Made by a program: the position numbers and the translations under genes. A DNA stretch of 64,000 nt from Bryoerythrophyllum caledonicum (Eukaryota; Streptophyta; Bryopsida; Pottiales; Pottiaceae): NCBI GenBank assembly GCA_963971425.1, contig OZ020524.1, forward strand, positions 18,231,845 to 18,295,844. Direction: 5' to 3'. Below are positions 9,301-20,469 of the stretch, piece by piece (position 1 is the stretch's first letter; each line of letters starts with the position of its first letter). The notes below the pieces were generated by a model. That model saw only the letters and a program-made list of their open reading frames with translations, had not been told where the DNA came from and made no database searches.

Positions 9301-11478
9301 CGCGCGAGAGCTGTAGCAGGGTCATGTCTTTGGGGTCCGGTTTTGTCCAAACCGGGATGATAGAGAAGTGGGAGATCTCTTCGAGCGTCCACGTTGCTGG
9401 CAATTCGTGTGACAGAACCTTGTGCGCCGCCACAGTATGCTGACCTCCGATAATGTAAAAGTGTGTCGAGTCCCTCAGGCAGTCCTCCTTCGTCGGCTTG
9501 GTCGCGAAAAACTCTACCTTACTTCCTTCAGGTTTCTTCTTCAGTGGCAGGACTCGAATGTGAATCTCAGGTGCCGTGGCCTTCGAAGACGCGCGAACTG
9601 CGTTGATAATTCCTTCAAGCCGTTCTTTCTGGATGCCCCTGTATACTAATCCTCCAGGGGGGGCCCGGTGCAGCTTATCAAAATGAACGAGCTTCACGAC
9701 ATCCTTCTTCGTGTCAGGGTCTTCTACTGTCAAAGGCTTATTATTGTGTATGTAAACGTTTTTGAACGCGTCGTCGAGTACCTTACCAATTGCTTCCACT
9801 TCAGTCCGCTTCATTTTGGTGAGGTCAGCCTGTGTGAAGTTCAGGCACCTTTCGATCGCGAGGGCAGGCTCATCGGCCTTCGCTTTTTTCCCCTTCTCCG
9901 CCCGCGATGAAGAACCTGGGGTCGAAGTCTTCAAGGTGGTCTTGCGTTTTCTTGCCAAGGTCGATGCTGGTGTCAGAGACAGACTGGGAGTTGCGTCAGG
10001 AACGGGCATTCGGGACTTCTCTTGTGCTTCAGCCATCCACTTCCACTGCTCATTCACGTACTCCGGATACCACGTATCACCCGTTGGAGGGGCAAATAAA
10101 AAGTTCTCACTCTGGCAGGTCTCCACCATCTCATCCGAAATCTTAGATGATTCTAGGATCAAGCCATATATATGTGGCTCGGTGGAGGAGTCCACGTTCT
10201 CCTGGACGATAACGAGACTGACCTCGTCATCAAGACCCTGCAACTCGAGAACCTGGAGTCCAATGTCGGGGTGACCCCGTTTGCCAATCCGAAGTTGAGG
10301 GACGAATTCCCAGGCACCGTCAGGGTTTTTTATGAGCTTGATGCCCCACTCGGTTATGCTCTTTCGGCAATTGTATACGTAGCCGACATTGTGTATCCCT
10401 CTGTAGACAAACTCAGGGAGCCAATACTCTACAAATGCCCCAAGTTTCCCGGGTCGACATTCAGTCGGAAGTGTGGATGTCCACGAATCCCTGCAAGATG
10501 ATTTTGAAAGAACAAGCAGGCAGTTTAGAATCGATGCAATTGTCTGGTCAATAACAAGAATCCGAAACATAATCACCTCACAAGTTCCTAGATGTTGAAA
10601 CCATGAATCGTGCTTCCAAATCTGTATCACAGTGCCAGCAGGGGACAGTTTCCGGAGATCTCCGGCTGATTTGGGGAAGTCGAGTGCATCCGACAAGGAA
10701 CGAATCCTGGCTGCTCTGACGGGTCTATTTCTGACCTGAACCGGAGATCTCCGGTTAATGACCCCTCAACGCGAATTTCCACTGTTTCGATACGTCCGGA
10801 GATCTCCGGCTGCTTTCGAGAATAACTAACGCCTGTATAGGGTTTACATATTCCTCTGATCGCTACATCATCCGGAGATCTCCGGCTGATTACTGGAACT
10901 CCGTATTTTCAGCCGGAGATCTCCGGCAGAAGCACGTACGGAACTTCGAAGCACTAATCGGATCATATCAGGACTCGAATATTTACATTCATTTACAGAG
11001 AGGTTTGACGTATAACTCTTGAAGTTTGACATACTTAAATAACAAGTTACATAATTGAGAACATAAATACATTTATCAAATGAGCTCACACAATTCTGTT
11101 ATAACTCGACCTTACACACTAGAAGAAGAATCCGCTAATGTTTCGATGGAACGCCAAATTTGACGACTCTACATGGATTAAACTATATACATTGAATCGA
11201 ACCAGACTCGACAGACTCAGTGAGGAACAACACATTCAAACATTCATGGAATTCCAAAATCATTTGCATATTCATGAATAGATATACAGATATGTTCACG
11301 GGACAACAAAAAACCAATCGACTATAGCCAAACAGACATCGGAATTCTAGTACGCATTTTTTGAGGTTTTTCAAAATCATTCAAGTGTGCCCGGACTGAG
11401 CATAAACAGTTCAATTGTGTATACTTACCGGTTTCCATCCCACGCAGTCTCATTCCACGTCCCTGCTATAGTCGCCAT
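6304..11478 (-). CDS. ParB/sulfiredoxin-like domain protein of the 17.4-kb element (about 1229 aa, spliced)
   Basis: My exon model (minus strand) is 11478-11429, 10490-9164, 9039-7681, 7576-7361, 7137-6520 and 6423-6304. All junctions are GT-AG and keep frame. The start is in a strong plant context (GAAATGGCG) and its donor is GTAAGT. The protein has an N-terminal globular region, a basic stretch (about 197-221, NLS-like), then a ParB-like region (about 300-430) with IIGGQHTVAAH at 363-373 and ALNQD at 414-418. These resemble the GxxRxxA and ENxQR-type boxes of ParB and the related sulfiredoxin fold. Exon 3 encodes an unrecognised domain ending HGGPHITYLGL. The C-terminal 250 residues are low-complexity, rich in S, P and K. 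Four introns lack coding signals, and two of them plus intron 1 contain the palindromes. An alternative start at 10696 would read through intron 1 sequence. Function inferred: element-encoded DNA-site binding or nuclease factor. If the last exon is spliced at 6312, it continues into the HAD domains. Confidence 0.72.
6790..6803. repeat. Degenerate palindrome site inside a coding exon
   Basis: Reads CGGGAGATCTCCGG, one mismatch at position 2. It lies in the low-complexity exon of the ParB-like gene and is read as PGDLP on the minus strand. Confidence 0.7.
7208..7333. repeat. Two exact palindrome sites in one intron
   Basis: Sites at 7208-7221 and 7320-7333, both exact, inside the inferred 223-bp intron 7138-7360 of the ParB-like gene. 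Confidence 0.95.
9072..9085. repeat. Exact palindrome site in an intron
   Basis: Exact copy inside the 124-bp intron 9040-9163, whose donor (CG|GTAAAT) and acceptor (TTGCAG|AC) are clear and phase 0. Confidence 0.95.
10652..10926. repeat. Cluster of five exact palindrome sites in first intron of the ParB-like gene
   Basis: Sites at 10652-10665, 10741-10754, 10796-10809, 10872-10885 and 10913-10926. This is the densest cluster in the element (five in 275 bp). Three are followed by CTG, as are several others. The inferred intron 10491-11428 holds the whole cluster, so it may act as an intronic regulatory or binding array. Confidence 0.95.
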
Positions 11479-11696
11479 TTCGCAATCTCCTCCAGTAACT
11501 GCTCTGGATTAAAGCGTATACACAACTCTGCAGTACATAAGCATTCAACAACTCAGAACGACAAACTATACAATCTCTCAAATGCCCTAGAATGTATGGT
11601 CCAGTTCTGACATATAGGAATTCGGTGGAACAAATTTCAACACTGCATAAATTGCTCAATTACGGCCCTTCGAAACTGAATGCACAGAAAACTAGA

Positions 11697-11714
11697 ACCC
11701 TAAACCCTAAACCC
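11697..11714. promoter_or_regulatory. Telo-box-like CCCTAAACCC motif upstream of the ParB-like gene
   Basis: ACCCTAAACCCTAAACCC lies about 220 bp upstream of the inferred start codon at 11478. Telo-boxes are known in the promoters and 5' leaders of plant genes expressed in dividing cells. Its role here is inference. Confidence 0.4.
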
Positions 11715-12563
11715 TTCTATTTCGCTCAAACGATTATCAACATCAGTACTATTCGACTCTCTCGAACCCTAATGAAGCTTACCGAACCCTACACCTGCTC
11801 CAGTGACGATTCTATGAAGTCCTGTGCAAATTCAACTGAAATTTCACTGAAAGCCATTTTTGAGACTTTACATACCTCTTCACTTGCCGAATCGGCGCAC
11901 CCGTACGTCGTGGTCGTTCGTGTTGACGCCACCCTCAACCGCAACGTCGTTCACTCTTGGCTACTGAACCTAGGCGCTCTTCAAATTTCTTCCTAACGCA
12001 TTCGCTCTCTTTCAGTCCTACTCTCTGACCTTCAGTCCATATCCAGTTAACAACCTCTCCACGGCACGCTCAATGTCCCTCACATAAATCAACACTCACC
12101 TCGCACACCAACAGCCTCTTACAGCGCATACGAAACTAACCTAATGCGTCGACGCCCACTCCGCAAACCAAGAAAGAAAACCCCTCCCGCAACTTCCGCT
12201 CACTACCTTCGACATTACGAAGACAAAAGCCAAAAAAAATCAAGAAATGGTTCATTCTTGGAGTTCCCAAAACCCAAAGAGGACAAGCTGGACGGCTCAA
12301 GGGTGTGACGGCTCATGATGACAGTGGGTGAAGTTAAAAATCAGCTGAAAAGACGTACATGTACAACATGTCCATTTCACAATCATGACATTGTCAATGT
12401 CGTGAGCATGCGTGAGAAGACGTATTGATACCCGGTTTCATGGGTATTAGATATGACTATAATAGATACTCGGGTTCACCGGATATTAGAGTAATAATTA
12501 TACTTGAATTTAAAACGACATTAGTGGAAAAGCTGAATCTCCCTTTCCGTTACTCTCCCTCCC
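11715..12563. other. Intergenic DNA in the element's centre, left part
   Basis: No coding signal stands out. The plus-strand open frame 11592-11996 overlaps the leader of the divergent minus-strand gene and has no recognisable domain. A good minus-strand donor (GAG|GTATGTAAAG near 11880) suggests an upstream untranslated exon. From about 12,420 the sequence turns AT-rich. Confidence 0.4.
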
Positions 12564-13833
12564 TTCTTTCCCTCACTTGTTTTTCTTATTTTTGTTTTAC
12601 TCTCCCCTCCTTCTCCATCTCCATCTCTTTTTTAATCTTGATTCTAATATTTTTTAGACTCCTCGTGATTCCAATACTTACACATTCTATAATTAACTTA
12701 CTACTCTAAAAGAATCCCTTACTCTCCCTATTTTACTCTTCCTCGCCCTTACTCTCCCTCCCCATCTCTTTTTTACATTTGATTTTCTTTTTAGATTCCC
12801 CTTATTACATATTCTAAAAATATAAACTACTCTAAAAATAAATCCCTCAAGTCTCTTCCTCCCTCCCTAACTCTCCCTCATACTTGTTTATTTATTTATT
12901 TTAGTTTTACTCTCCCTATTTTATCTCAATCTCCATCCTTAGTTAATAATATTGAACTATTGTAATAGTATTTTTTTACTATCCTATTCTTTCCCTCACT
13001 TGTTTTTCTTATTTTTGTTTTACTCTCCCCTCCTTCTCCATCTCCATCTCTTTTTTAATCTTTGATTCTAATATTTTTTAGACTCCTCGTGATTCCAATA
13101 CTTACACATTCTATAATTAACTTACTACTCTAAAAGAATCCCTTACTCTCCCTATTTTACTCTTCCTCGCCCTTACTCTCCCTCCCCACCTCTTTTTTAC
13201 ATTTGATTTTCTTTTTAGATTCCCCTTATTACATATTCTAAAAATATAAACTACTCTAAAAATAAATCCCTCAAGTCTCTCCCTCCCTCCCTAACTCTCC
13301 CTCATACTTGTTTATTTATTTATTTTAGTTTTACTCTCCCTATTTTATCTCAATCTCCATCCTTAGTTAATAATATTGAACTATTGTAATAGTATTTTTT
13401 TACTATCCTATTCTTTCCCTCACTTGTTTTTCTTATTTTTGTTTTACTCTCCCCTCCTTCTCCATCTCCATCTCTTTTTTAATCTTGATTCTAATATTTT
13501 TTAGACTCCTCGTGATTCCAATACTTACACATTCTATAATTAACTTACTACTCTAAAAGAATCCCTTACTCTCCCTATTTTACTCTTCCTCGCCCTTACT
13601 CTCCCTCCCCATCTCTTTTTTACATTTGATTTTCTTTTTAGATTCCCCTTATTACATATTCTAAAAATATAAACTACTCTAAAAATAAATCCCTCAAGTC
13701 TCTCCCTCCCTCCCTAACTCTCCCTCATACTTGTTTATTTATTTATTTTAGTTTTACTCTCCCTATTTTATCTCAATCTCCATCCTTAGTTAATAATATT
13801 GAACTATTGTAGTAGTATTTTTTTTTCTATCCC
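12564..13833. repeat. Three tandem copies of a 423-424-bp CT-rich repeat
   Basis: The block starting TTCTTTCCCTCACTTG recurs at 12564, 12987 and 13411. The copies are almost identical apart from single-base changes. The + strand is rich in C and T (many CTCTCCCT runs). Near identity suggests recent amplification. It is non-coding in all frames. Confidence 0.93.
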
Positions 13834-14448
13834 ATTCTATTACATTATTCAAATTAATGCATAGGTTTCAAAGATATATTCATATTTTATGTAGATTGTT
13901 GTTACCTTTTTTCTTAAATACTTTGTGATATAAAAACTACATGAAAATGGTTGATTTAATGTGTTACAAACCAAGAGCCAACTCCTAGTCATACTACTAA
14001 AATCATAATTTGTGCAGTAAACCACGGAGTGAACTATCATGTAGTCAACCATGCAGTGAACTACAAAAACGCTACAATCAACTGCGTTGTCAACAATATA
14101 GTGAACCATTCCACCTTTTACTTTTTAATACTTTTTAATATTATAAATACATAAAAATGGTTGGGCTAATGCATTGCAAAGCAAGCGCCAACAGCTAGTC
14201 TACTCTAAAATTAAATCCATTACCCTCCTTCTCTTCTTTATTCTCTCTCTAACTAAATTATAATGTATCAAAATAAATAGTTATTGTTCAATTCTCGCTA
14301 AATTTCCTTACACTCTATAGTATCCAGGTTTTTTTTAAAAGTTATGGTTATGGATAAACTTAAGGTTATAGTTCATAGTTATAAAATATTTTTAATTTAT
14401 ACATTTATAGGTGATATAAGCCCTCAACCTTCATGAACTCAGACCCCT
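13834..14448. other. AT-rich spacer in the element's centre
   Basis: No gene or recognisable RNA. A short sequence (TTTTAATATTATAAATACATAAAAATGG type) echoes the flank at 13,900-13,960, showing old local duplication. Confidence 0.35.
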
Positions 14449-14662
14449 CCACGGTGAACCGTGAACCCTGAATCCTTAACCCTAAACCCTAAAACCGTGA
14501 ACTAGAAATCGTGAACCCTAAACCCTAAAACCGTGAACTAGAAATCGTGAACCCTAAACCCTACACCGTGACAACCATGAATCCTAAAACCTAAACCCTA
14601 AACCCTAAACCTAAACCCTTAACCGGACACATTAAACCCTAAACCCTAAACCCTAAAACCCT
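14449..14662. repeat. Interstitial telomere-like CCCTAAA repeats
   Basis: Imperfect runs of CCCTAAA (plant telomere repeat TTTAGGG on the other strand) alternate with copies of ACCGTGAACTAGAAATCGTG, which occurs at least twice. The array lies in the spacer between the two divergent genes of the element. Confidence 0.85.
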
Positions 14663-15723
14663 GATGCACAATCCAGCCTGAACACGGAAGCTGTACCCGA
14701 ATTCATAGGACCGGGTTGCTATACTTCTAAAAGCATCTGCTCAGTTATTTGTGCACGTTTCTTCTCAAGCATCCATATAACTTCTGTCGAACTAGGCAAT
14801 ATTGGAGATTATTCTAATTGGTAACGAACGCCGATGTTCTACTTGAGTCATGTATTGCCTGATGAACAATACTAGTAGGCAGCAGAGGGCCGTCTCCTTT
14901 CCTTGGGTAGGGTATAATTTAATTAACAAAGGTGAGTACGAGAAGTCCTGTACGATTACATTTTACTGTGATTTAGTCTAAGACGTGATACGGCCCTAGT
15001 ATATTCAAAGATACATCATGGGGCATACTTCATCATCCGTTTTCAAATTTGCAGCACTCTGGGAACTAGATGGTATCCTTACAATACGGTCATCCCATGA
15101 GTACGAGCCTTTCATTATCATGAGTGGAATGTGGCCTCGGTCGTGGGCACGTCGAAGAATGCGCACAATCATGATGGTGTACAGCAGTTAGTTTGAAGGA
15201 GCATGCATGCCCAAGATTCGTTTCAAATTTGAGCGCCTGAATTTTCCCTCCACGAGGTGATGGAAAGGTGGATAAGAGTATCCTTCAACTCAGCTCTCCT
15301 CCTTTTTTGCTCAGGATGTTTGAGATACTATGGGAGCTAAGCGAGTCAGTGACAGTGTTCGCTTGCGCGACATCGTGCTAGATAACTGTAGGGAAACGAA
15401 TCGACATTATTCCAGGAATGTTCAGTATGTTCCCTCGTATAATTCCGTATTCGCAGTCTGTCTGTGAGGATTGGTGAAGATTGTGTTGCATTCTGTCCTC
15501 TGAGTCGATCGGGAGCTCTCGAGTAGAGATTTTTAAACTAATTCGTCTCCGAAGATACAGTCATAGCCCTGAAGCAGTAAATATATTCGACTCGAGTATA
15601 TTGATGACGTAATTGCTTGGCGTGTGAATCCGAACTGTTTACCGGGTTCTGCAACTGTATCACACCGCCAGACCCGCGAATATTCCGTACGGCTGTTGAT
15701 TCGATCAAGGCCAAAAAACTCAA
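14663..15723. other. Putative promoter/leader region of the + strand gene
   Basis: No convincing coding frame. Base composition is more balanced than the tandem-repeat region. It ends at the palindrome cluster 15724-15933 just upstream of the start codon at 16032, so it is probably promoter and 5' leader. Confidence 0.35.
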
Positions 15724-15933
15724 CCGGAGATCTCCGGCTGTTCATGCCGTGCTATTCTAGATTCTGCCAATCTCGCCCGGTAACCACGGTTTCACCCCTT
15801 GATTCCAGTGGCTGTCAGAATCATCGAGAGCAGGATTCCCGGAGATCTCCGGCTACTTCTGTTTTGTTCTCTCTCTAAATCATACAAGTAGTCGTCGTTC
15901 TTGATCATTCTCCACTCTGCCGGAGATCTCCGG
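15724..15933. repeat. Cluster of three exact palindrome sites upstream of the transposase-like gene
   Basis: Sites at 15724-15737, 15839-15852 and 15920-15933, ending 98 bp before the start codon at 16032. The spacing to the gene suggests autoregulation by a site-binding protein; this is inference. Confidence 0.95.
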
Positions 15934-16031
15934 CTATCCCTGACGAGGATATTGAGGTTGGTCATCCAAATCGACTCTACATACACACAATTTCTCATTC
16001 AGGACATCAGCCACCAACCGAGATTCCACCG

Positions 16032-19000
16032 ATGCAGAACGGGACTATGTCTGACTCAGATTGGTGGGAGAGTGACTCGGAAGACCTTGCCATGGTCGTA
16101 GCTCATTGCTCCGATTCTGGACATGGGAATTTCACGGAAGAAGATGATCCATCTCAGGAGTCTACAGGAAGATCGGAGGTCCTGTGGTCAGGAATGTCCG
16201 TGAACCTTATGAGGCCAGGTTCAGGCGAAATTGGAGAAGCGTCCATTGTTGAGGTTCACCCCATGGGTCAATGGCTTGGAGTTGACATACCAGTCGGATC
16301 TAGTGAGTTCGTATTACTTAGACCAACGGCCATATGCCCCGCGGCGGAAGAATTACCACTCATTCCTTTGCAACACGGATACGATTCACTTATTCACACA
16401 CTCCGGCGGACCGTTTTATGGAGAAGGGCGGATGTCATGATTCCAACCGGAGATCTCCGGTCCGTCGAGTCCCCATTCGTACCACGAGAGCGATGGGTTG
16501 GACTTGAAGTGCAGCGGTTGGACGGAGATGGTTTGGTGCTCTGCTCTGGGAGAATCATGGCCGCTTTCCCAGCAGATCATTTCCGAAGTGGATGTTTGGG
16601 AGAAGATAATATTGGTGTAACTGTCCTTGATGTTTTTGTGGGAGACACGGAGAGAATTATGAGTCATGAGTCGTGGCCCATTCTTGAATGTTGTTTTCCT
16701 TCCGGTCGTTCTTTGAAATGCACAATTGATCATTTCGCATCCCTGCCCTTAGAACCAGATTCTGGCGCTCATTTGGGGGGTCGTGCGAAGGAGCCTTACC
16801 GCTTCATTTCCCGACAGCAAGACCTTAACAAGAAGGAATCCTTGTACACCAAGAGGACTACCGACGACGAAATTCGCAAAGTCAGCCCGGAAAGGTGCTG
16901 TCCCAAACGATGCTGCCAGTATTTTCAACAATCCCAGACTCTTTCTGTTAGACAGAAATTCTATGACAAATCCTTTGAAGATAGAAAGGAGTATGCGATC
17001 TCGGTAGGTGGGCAGTTCCACTCCATTGATGGGGACCGGAAGAGAAAGTACGTCACGCTCTTGGGAACGGAGGTTTGCTCCGTTGCATGGTACACGATCC
17101 ATGGAATTCGGAAGTCCACGTTTCACACGTACATCGCACATTTCAGTAGAGGAATCATTAATGCAACTCACGGTAACAAGGGCATCAAGCGCCCACGGCT
17201 TGCCACTATACAGGCGATGGGCTCAATGACGTCGATTATTAATGACAACGCGGATCAAATGCCTCACCAAATGCGGAGTGTCGGGAATGGTCGGATTGAC
17301 ACTCTCAAGTATCTTCCTGCGGGAAACAACTGGAAGCAAATTCGAGCCAGCGTCAATGATGTACGTTATCAGTCCCCGCATATTGCAATGGATTTGTACT
17401 CTCCTTGCTCCGTCGACCGATGTCCAAGTATCTTAACCGGAGATCTCCGGCTGGGTCATCGTTGTTCTGCATTGACCTTCAATTGATTTTCTCTGTACTT
17501 CGCACCGTCTGTTGGATTGTACTTCTAAATTTTTCCTCTCACTAGGCTAAATTTTCATTTTGCAGACAAACGACTCCTATGGTCTCCCTCCTGTAAGTCA
17601 GTCCACAGTTAGTAGGGTAAGGAAGGAATTCTTCGGGAATGTTGCTATTAAGCCGTCTGGAAGCACCTTCGCAAAATGCAGTACTTGCGATGAGTTCAAT
17701 CAGTTCTTACTGACAACTCCTAAGGGTACGCCCGCATACGAGCTCTTCTATAGCAACAGGCAAGCTCACTTGAATCACCAACAATCATGCCGGAAGCTTT
17801 ACGCGACATGGAGGGAGGAGTCGAAGGCGAAGCCGCTGACCTTTCTCTGTGTCATTCACGACAAGATGGACACTGCGAAGACGGCCCTTCTACGCATGTG
17901 GAGGACTACTAAGGCGACATCTGGTCTCGGACAGCTTCCCATGAATGTCACCGGAATGGTGGCTCACGGTCATGTCGACGGAGCGTATGCTCACTATGCT
18001 CCTGCTTTATGGCCGGGAGATTCGAACGCCACCATATCCTCTCTGGCAAAACTTTTTAGGCGGCTTGAGGGAGCACCATTGCATGAGACGCGTGCGCTCT
18101 TCGAGCACCCTCCTCCAAACTCGATGTTCGCGGCGCTCATGAGGGGAAAGAGCAGGTGTGTCGACGCTTTAGAGCCCGTGGAGCCCAGTGCTTTTAAGGG
18201 ACCGAAACCGTTGCCACCGAAATTGTTTCTGCAGCTCGACAACTCAGCGAAGGACAACAAGAACCAATACTTGATGGCATTCTTATCACTGCTAACTGCT
18301 CGAGGTGTTTTCAAGGAGATACAGGTTGGCTTCTTGGTTGTCGGACATACGCATGAAGATATTGATGCTTACTTTAGTCATCTATCGAAAGAACTGAAGA
18401 AAAGCAGTACATATATTCTAGCGGATTTGATGAAGGCATTCATGAAGTCACAGAAACTAGCCTTCATGCCGGAAGTTATCCAAGAGGTGGCCGACTTTAA
18501 ATCTTACGTCGATGGCTTCTTATGCAGTGGGGCGGCACGTCTGGTGGGACTTAGTGATATGCATCTTTTCAAGTTCTACGTTGACAATGATGGTGTTCCG
18601 GTCATGAAGTTCAAGAAGTCTGCCGTTGACGCAGAGTGGTTGCCGATGAACAGAGAGCCGATAAAACTCTGGAAGGTAGATGACAGCGGGCGTCCCATGC
18701 TTCCAACAGGCTCTCCGAAGCCCGTCCCTTTCAAGCCCATATGGGGTAATGAGGAGCAGAACCCGGTCGGAAACCAAGATGTTGCCAGAGACAAGGCCAG
18801 AAAAGCGACAGAGAACAAAAACTTCATTAAGACGGGGCTTCGGAAGTACGTGGACTACTGGGCGTCTGGAATGTCAAAGTGCGCAGGTTACGCAGACTCC
18901 ATCCGCCCATACCTGCAGTACTGGAGGGACGTGATCGACGAGCTTGACAAGCCACTTCCACAGACGCCCTCCGAGCTCGAAGAGGGATTCTGGCCTGCCC

Positions 19001-19503
19001 ATGATTGGAGAGGCGCTCATGAGGGAGGTGGAAATCCGCTAGGATCGCTTCCACAACCATTGGATGTCACCCCCGAAGATGAGGTTCTCGAGCCTTACTG
19101 TGGACCCGCCAATGAAGCCCCAAAGTCCACATTTAATCCTTGGCGTGATATTCGTCTCGGGTCCTGGATTTTAGTTAGACCTAGTGATCCAGACATCTAT
19201 CCTGTCTGGCAGGGTAGAGCAGTTTCGGACGTCGTCAGGGATGAGGGTAATGTCAACCACGGAAAATTCCTCGTTAAGTATTGGGAGCCTCATAACAAGC
19301 AGAAGAATCTGAAGCGGAAGTACCAGGACTGTTGGGAAGCCACTTGGGTTCCAGACCAAGAGAAGCCTGTATGGTGTCATGTGAGTTCTGTTTTGTTTGC
19401 GACTTGGTCTAGCAAAGTTAACCAACTCACGAGATCCATTCCACGTAAAATGAAGGAAGCAACGCTTGTGAACTTAGAGAAAGCGAATGCCGCTGACCCT
19501 TGA
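16032..19503 (+). CDS. Candidate DDE transposase of the 17.4-kb element, DUF7869-like (about 1088 aa, two exons)
   Basis: Exons 16032-17360 and 17566-19503 join in phase 0 through a GTACGT...TTTTGCAG intron that contains a palindrome site. Order of regions: N-terminal acidic stretch; unknown region; CSVAWYTIHGIRKSTFHTYI (about residues 355-375, helix-turn-helix-like); a Cys pair (KCSTC, near 481-484) and a later His/Cys pair (HLNHQQSC) that could bind zinc; then VIHDKMD (D542), FLQLDN (D668) and VVGHTHEDIDAYFS (E707). These three blocks are spaced like an RNase H-fold D-D-E core. I recognise the LQLDN and VGHTHEDID blocks as the DUF7869-type signature from memory, not from a search. The C-terminus has a W-rich beta segment. 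It is intact, divergent from the ParB-like gene, and the best transposase candidate in the element. Confidence 0.75.
16447..16460. repeat. Exact palindrome site inside coding sequence
   Basis: Exact copy within exon 1 of the transposase-like gene, read in frame as TGDLR. It is the only exact site inside what I consider coding sequence. Confidence 0.93.
17437..17450. repeat. Exact palindrome site in the intron of the transposase-like gene
   Basis: Exact copy, in intron 17361-17565. Confidence 0.95.
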
Positions 19504-20469
19504 TACGGTGATCAGTCCCGATACCTAAAATTCTGTTCTGTGAAATTCTGTTTCTGAAAAATCTCGTCGAGTCTCTTCGTCCTCACGGAGGAGCACCGGA
19601 GATCTCCGGCTGTGAAGACTATTATTTTCTGGTCCAGACTTCGACATCCCTCCTATCAGCTCTCGCCACTTTTCGAGAAGAGAACCGGATTTGAGCTCTT
19701 CCATTCACTGTTATTAAGATTCATTGAGTAGTGACACAATTATTATTGACTGGTGTATTCCACCGGAATATTTTTAGACCTGCATATCTCATAGGACGCT
19801 TACCGGAGATCTCCGGCTATGGAAGACAAATTTCGTGGTCGGACGAATGTTCATGTATTGCCTTGTTCAAGTGGGTGAGATCTAGCCGGAGATCTCCGGA
19901 TACGAGATTCACATCTACCATTCTTAACAATGGGGTCCACATTTCCCAATTTTGAGCTTCCCTAGGTGTTCTGAATATTATTGAATCATATCCGGAGATC
20001 TTCTGTGACTACGATACTGCAATTTCTCCATCAATGGAACTTGTTTCAAAATGACAGAAACCTTTTTGGCATTCTCCTGGCTGGTTCCATCTTTGATTTA
20101 TGTCATGCCACTGCTAATATGAAAGTGGGCGGTCAATTACACACTTAATATCAGTCATCCGAGTTCCATCATTTGATTGAAGTGATGCTGATGGTTGGCG
20201 GCGGAGATTGTACTTCTCACATCTCATTATCACAGGACGTTTGACGCGTGGCCTACCATGTTGTTCGTTCATGAATTTGGCATCTGCCATTAAGTCCATC
20301 AGTCTCGGTGTTATGGCGACTTAAATCAATGTACCTACGCTCGAGAAGTGTAGTTAGTGGGTGGGTGGGGAGGATTGTATAAGAGTGGGTTCAGGGCTGC
20401 AGTAATCCATATGTTTTGTCTTTCAACCATAAGTCTTCTTAGGCCATAGCCACGGTGGAGAGAGAGGAG
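19504..20469. other. Intergenic DNA between the + strand genes of the element
   Basis: Holds palindrome sites 19596, 19803 and 19886 and no convincing coding frame. It must contain the 3' end of the transposase-like transcript and the promoter of the short acidic gene. Confidence 0.5.
19596..20005. repeat. Three exact palindrome sites and one half site
   Basis: Exact copies at 19596-19609, 19803-19816 and 19886-19899. At 19992 the sequence reads CCGGAGATCTTCTG, with an intact left half and a broken right half. Confidence 0.93.

Noticed and set aside
10573-10696. Alternative N-terminus of the ParB-like protein read through to 10696
   Set aside because: It translates an intron acceptor and a palindrome site. 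The exon at 11429-11478 with strong start and donor fits phase 2 exactly and is preferred. A 23-base exon at 10582-10604 is also in phase but has a weaker context.
11592-11996. 134-aa plus-strand ORF near the ParB-like gene start
   Set aside because: It lies over the divergent leader, has no domain, and contains the telo-box in frame. Likely chance.
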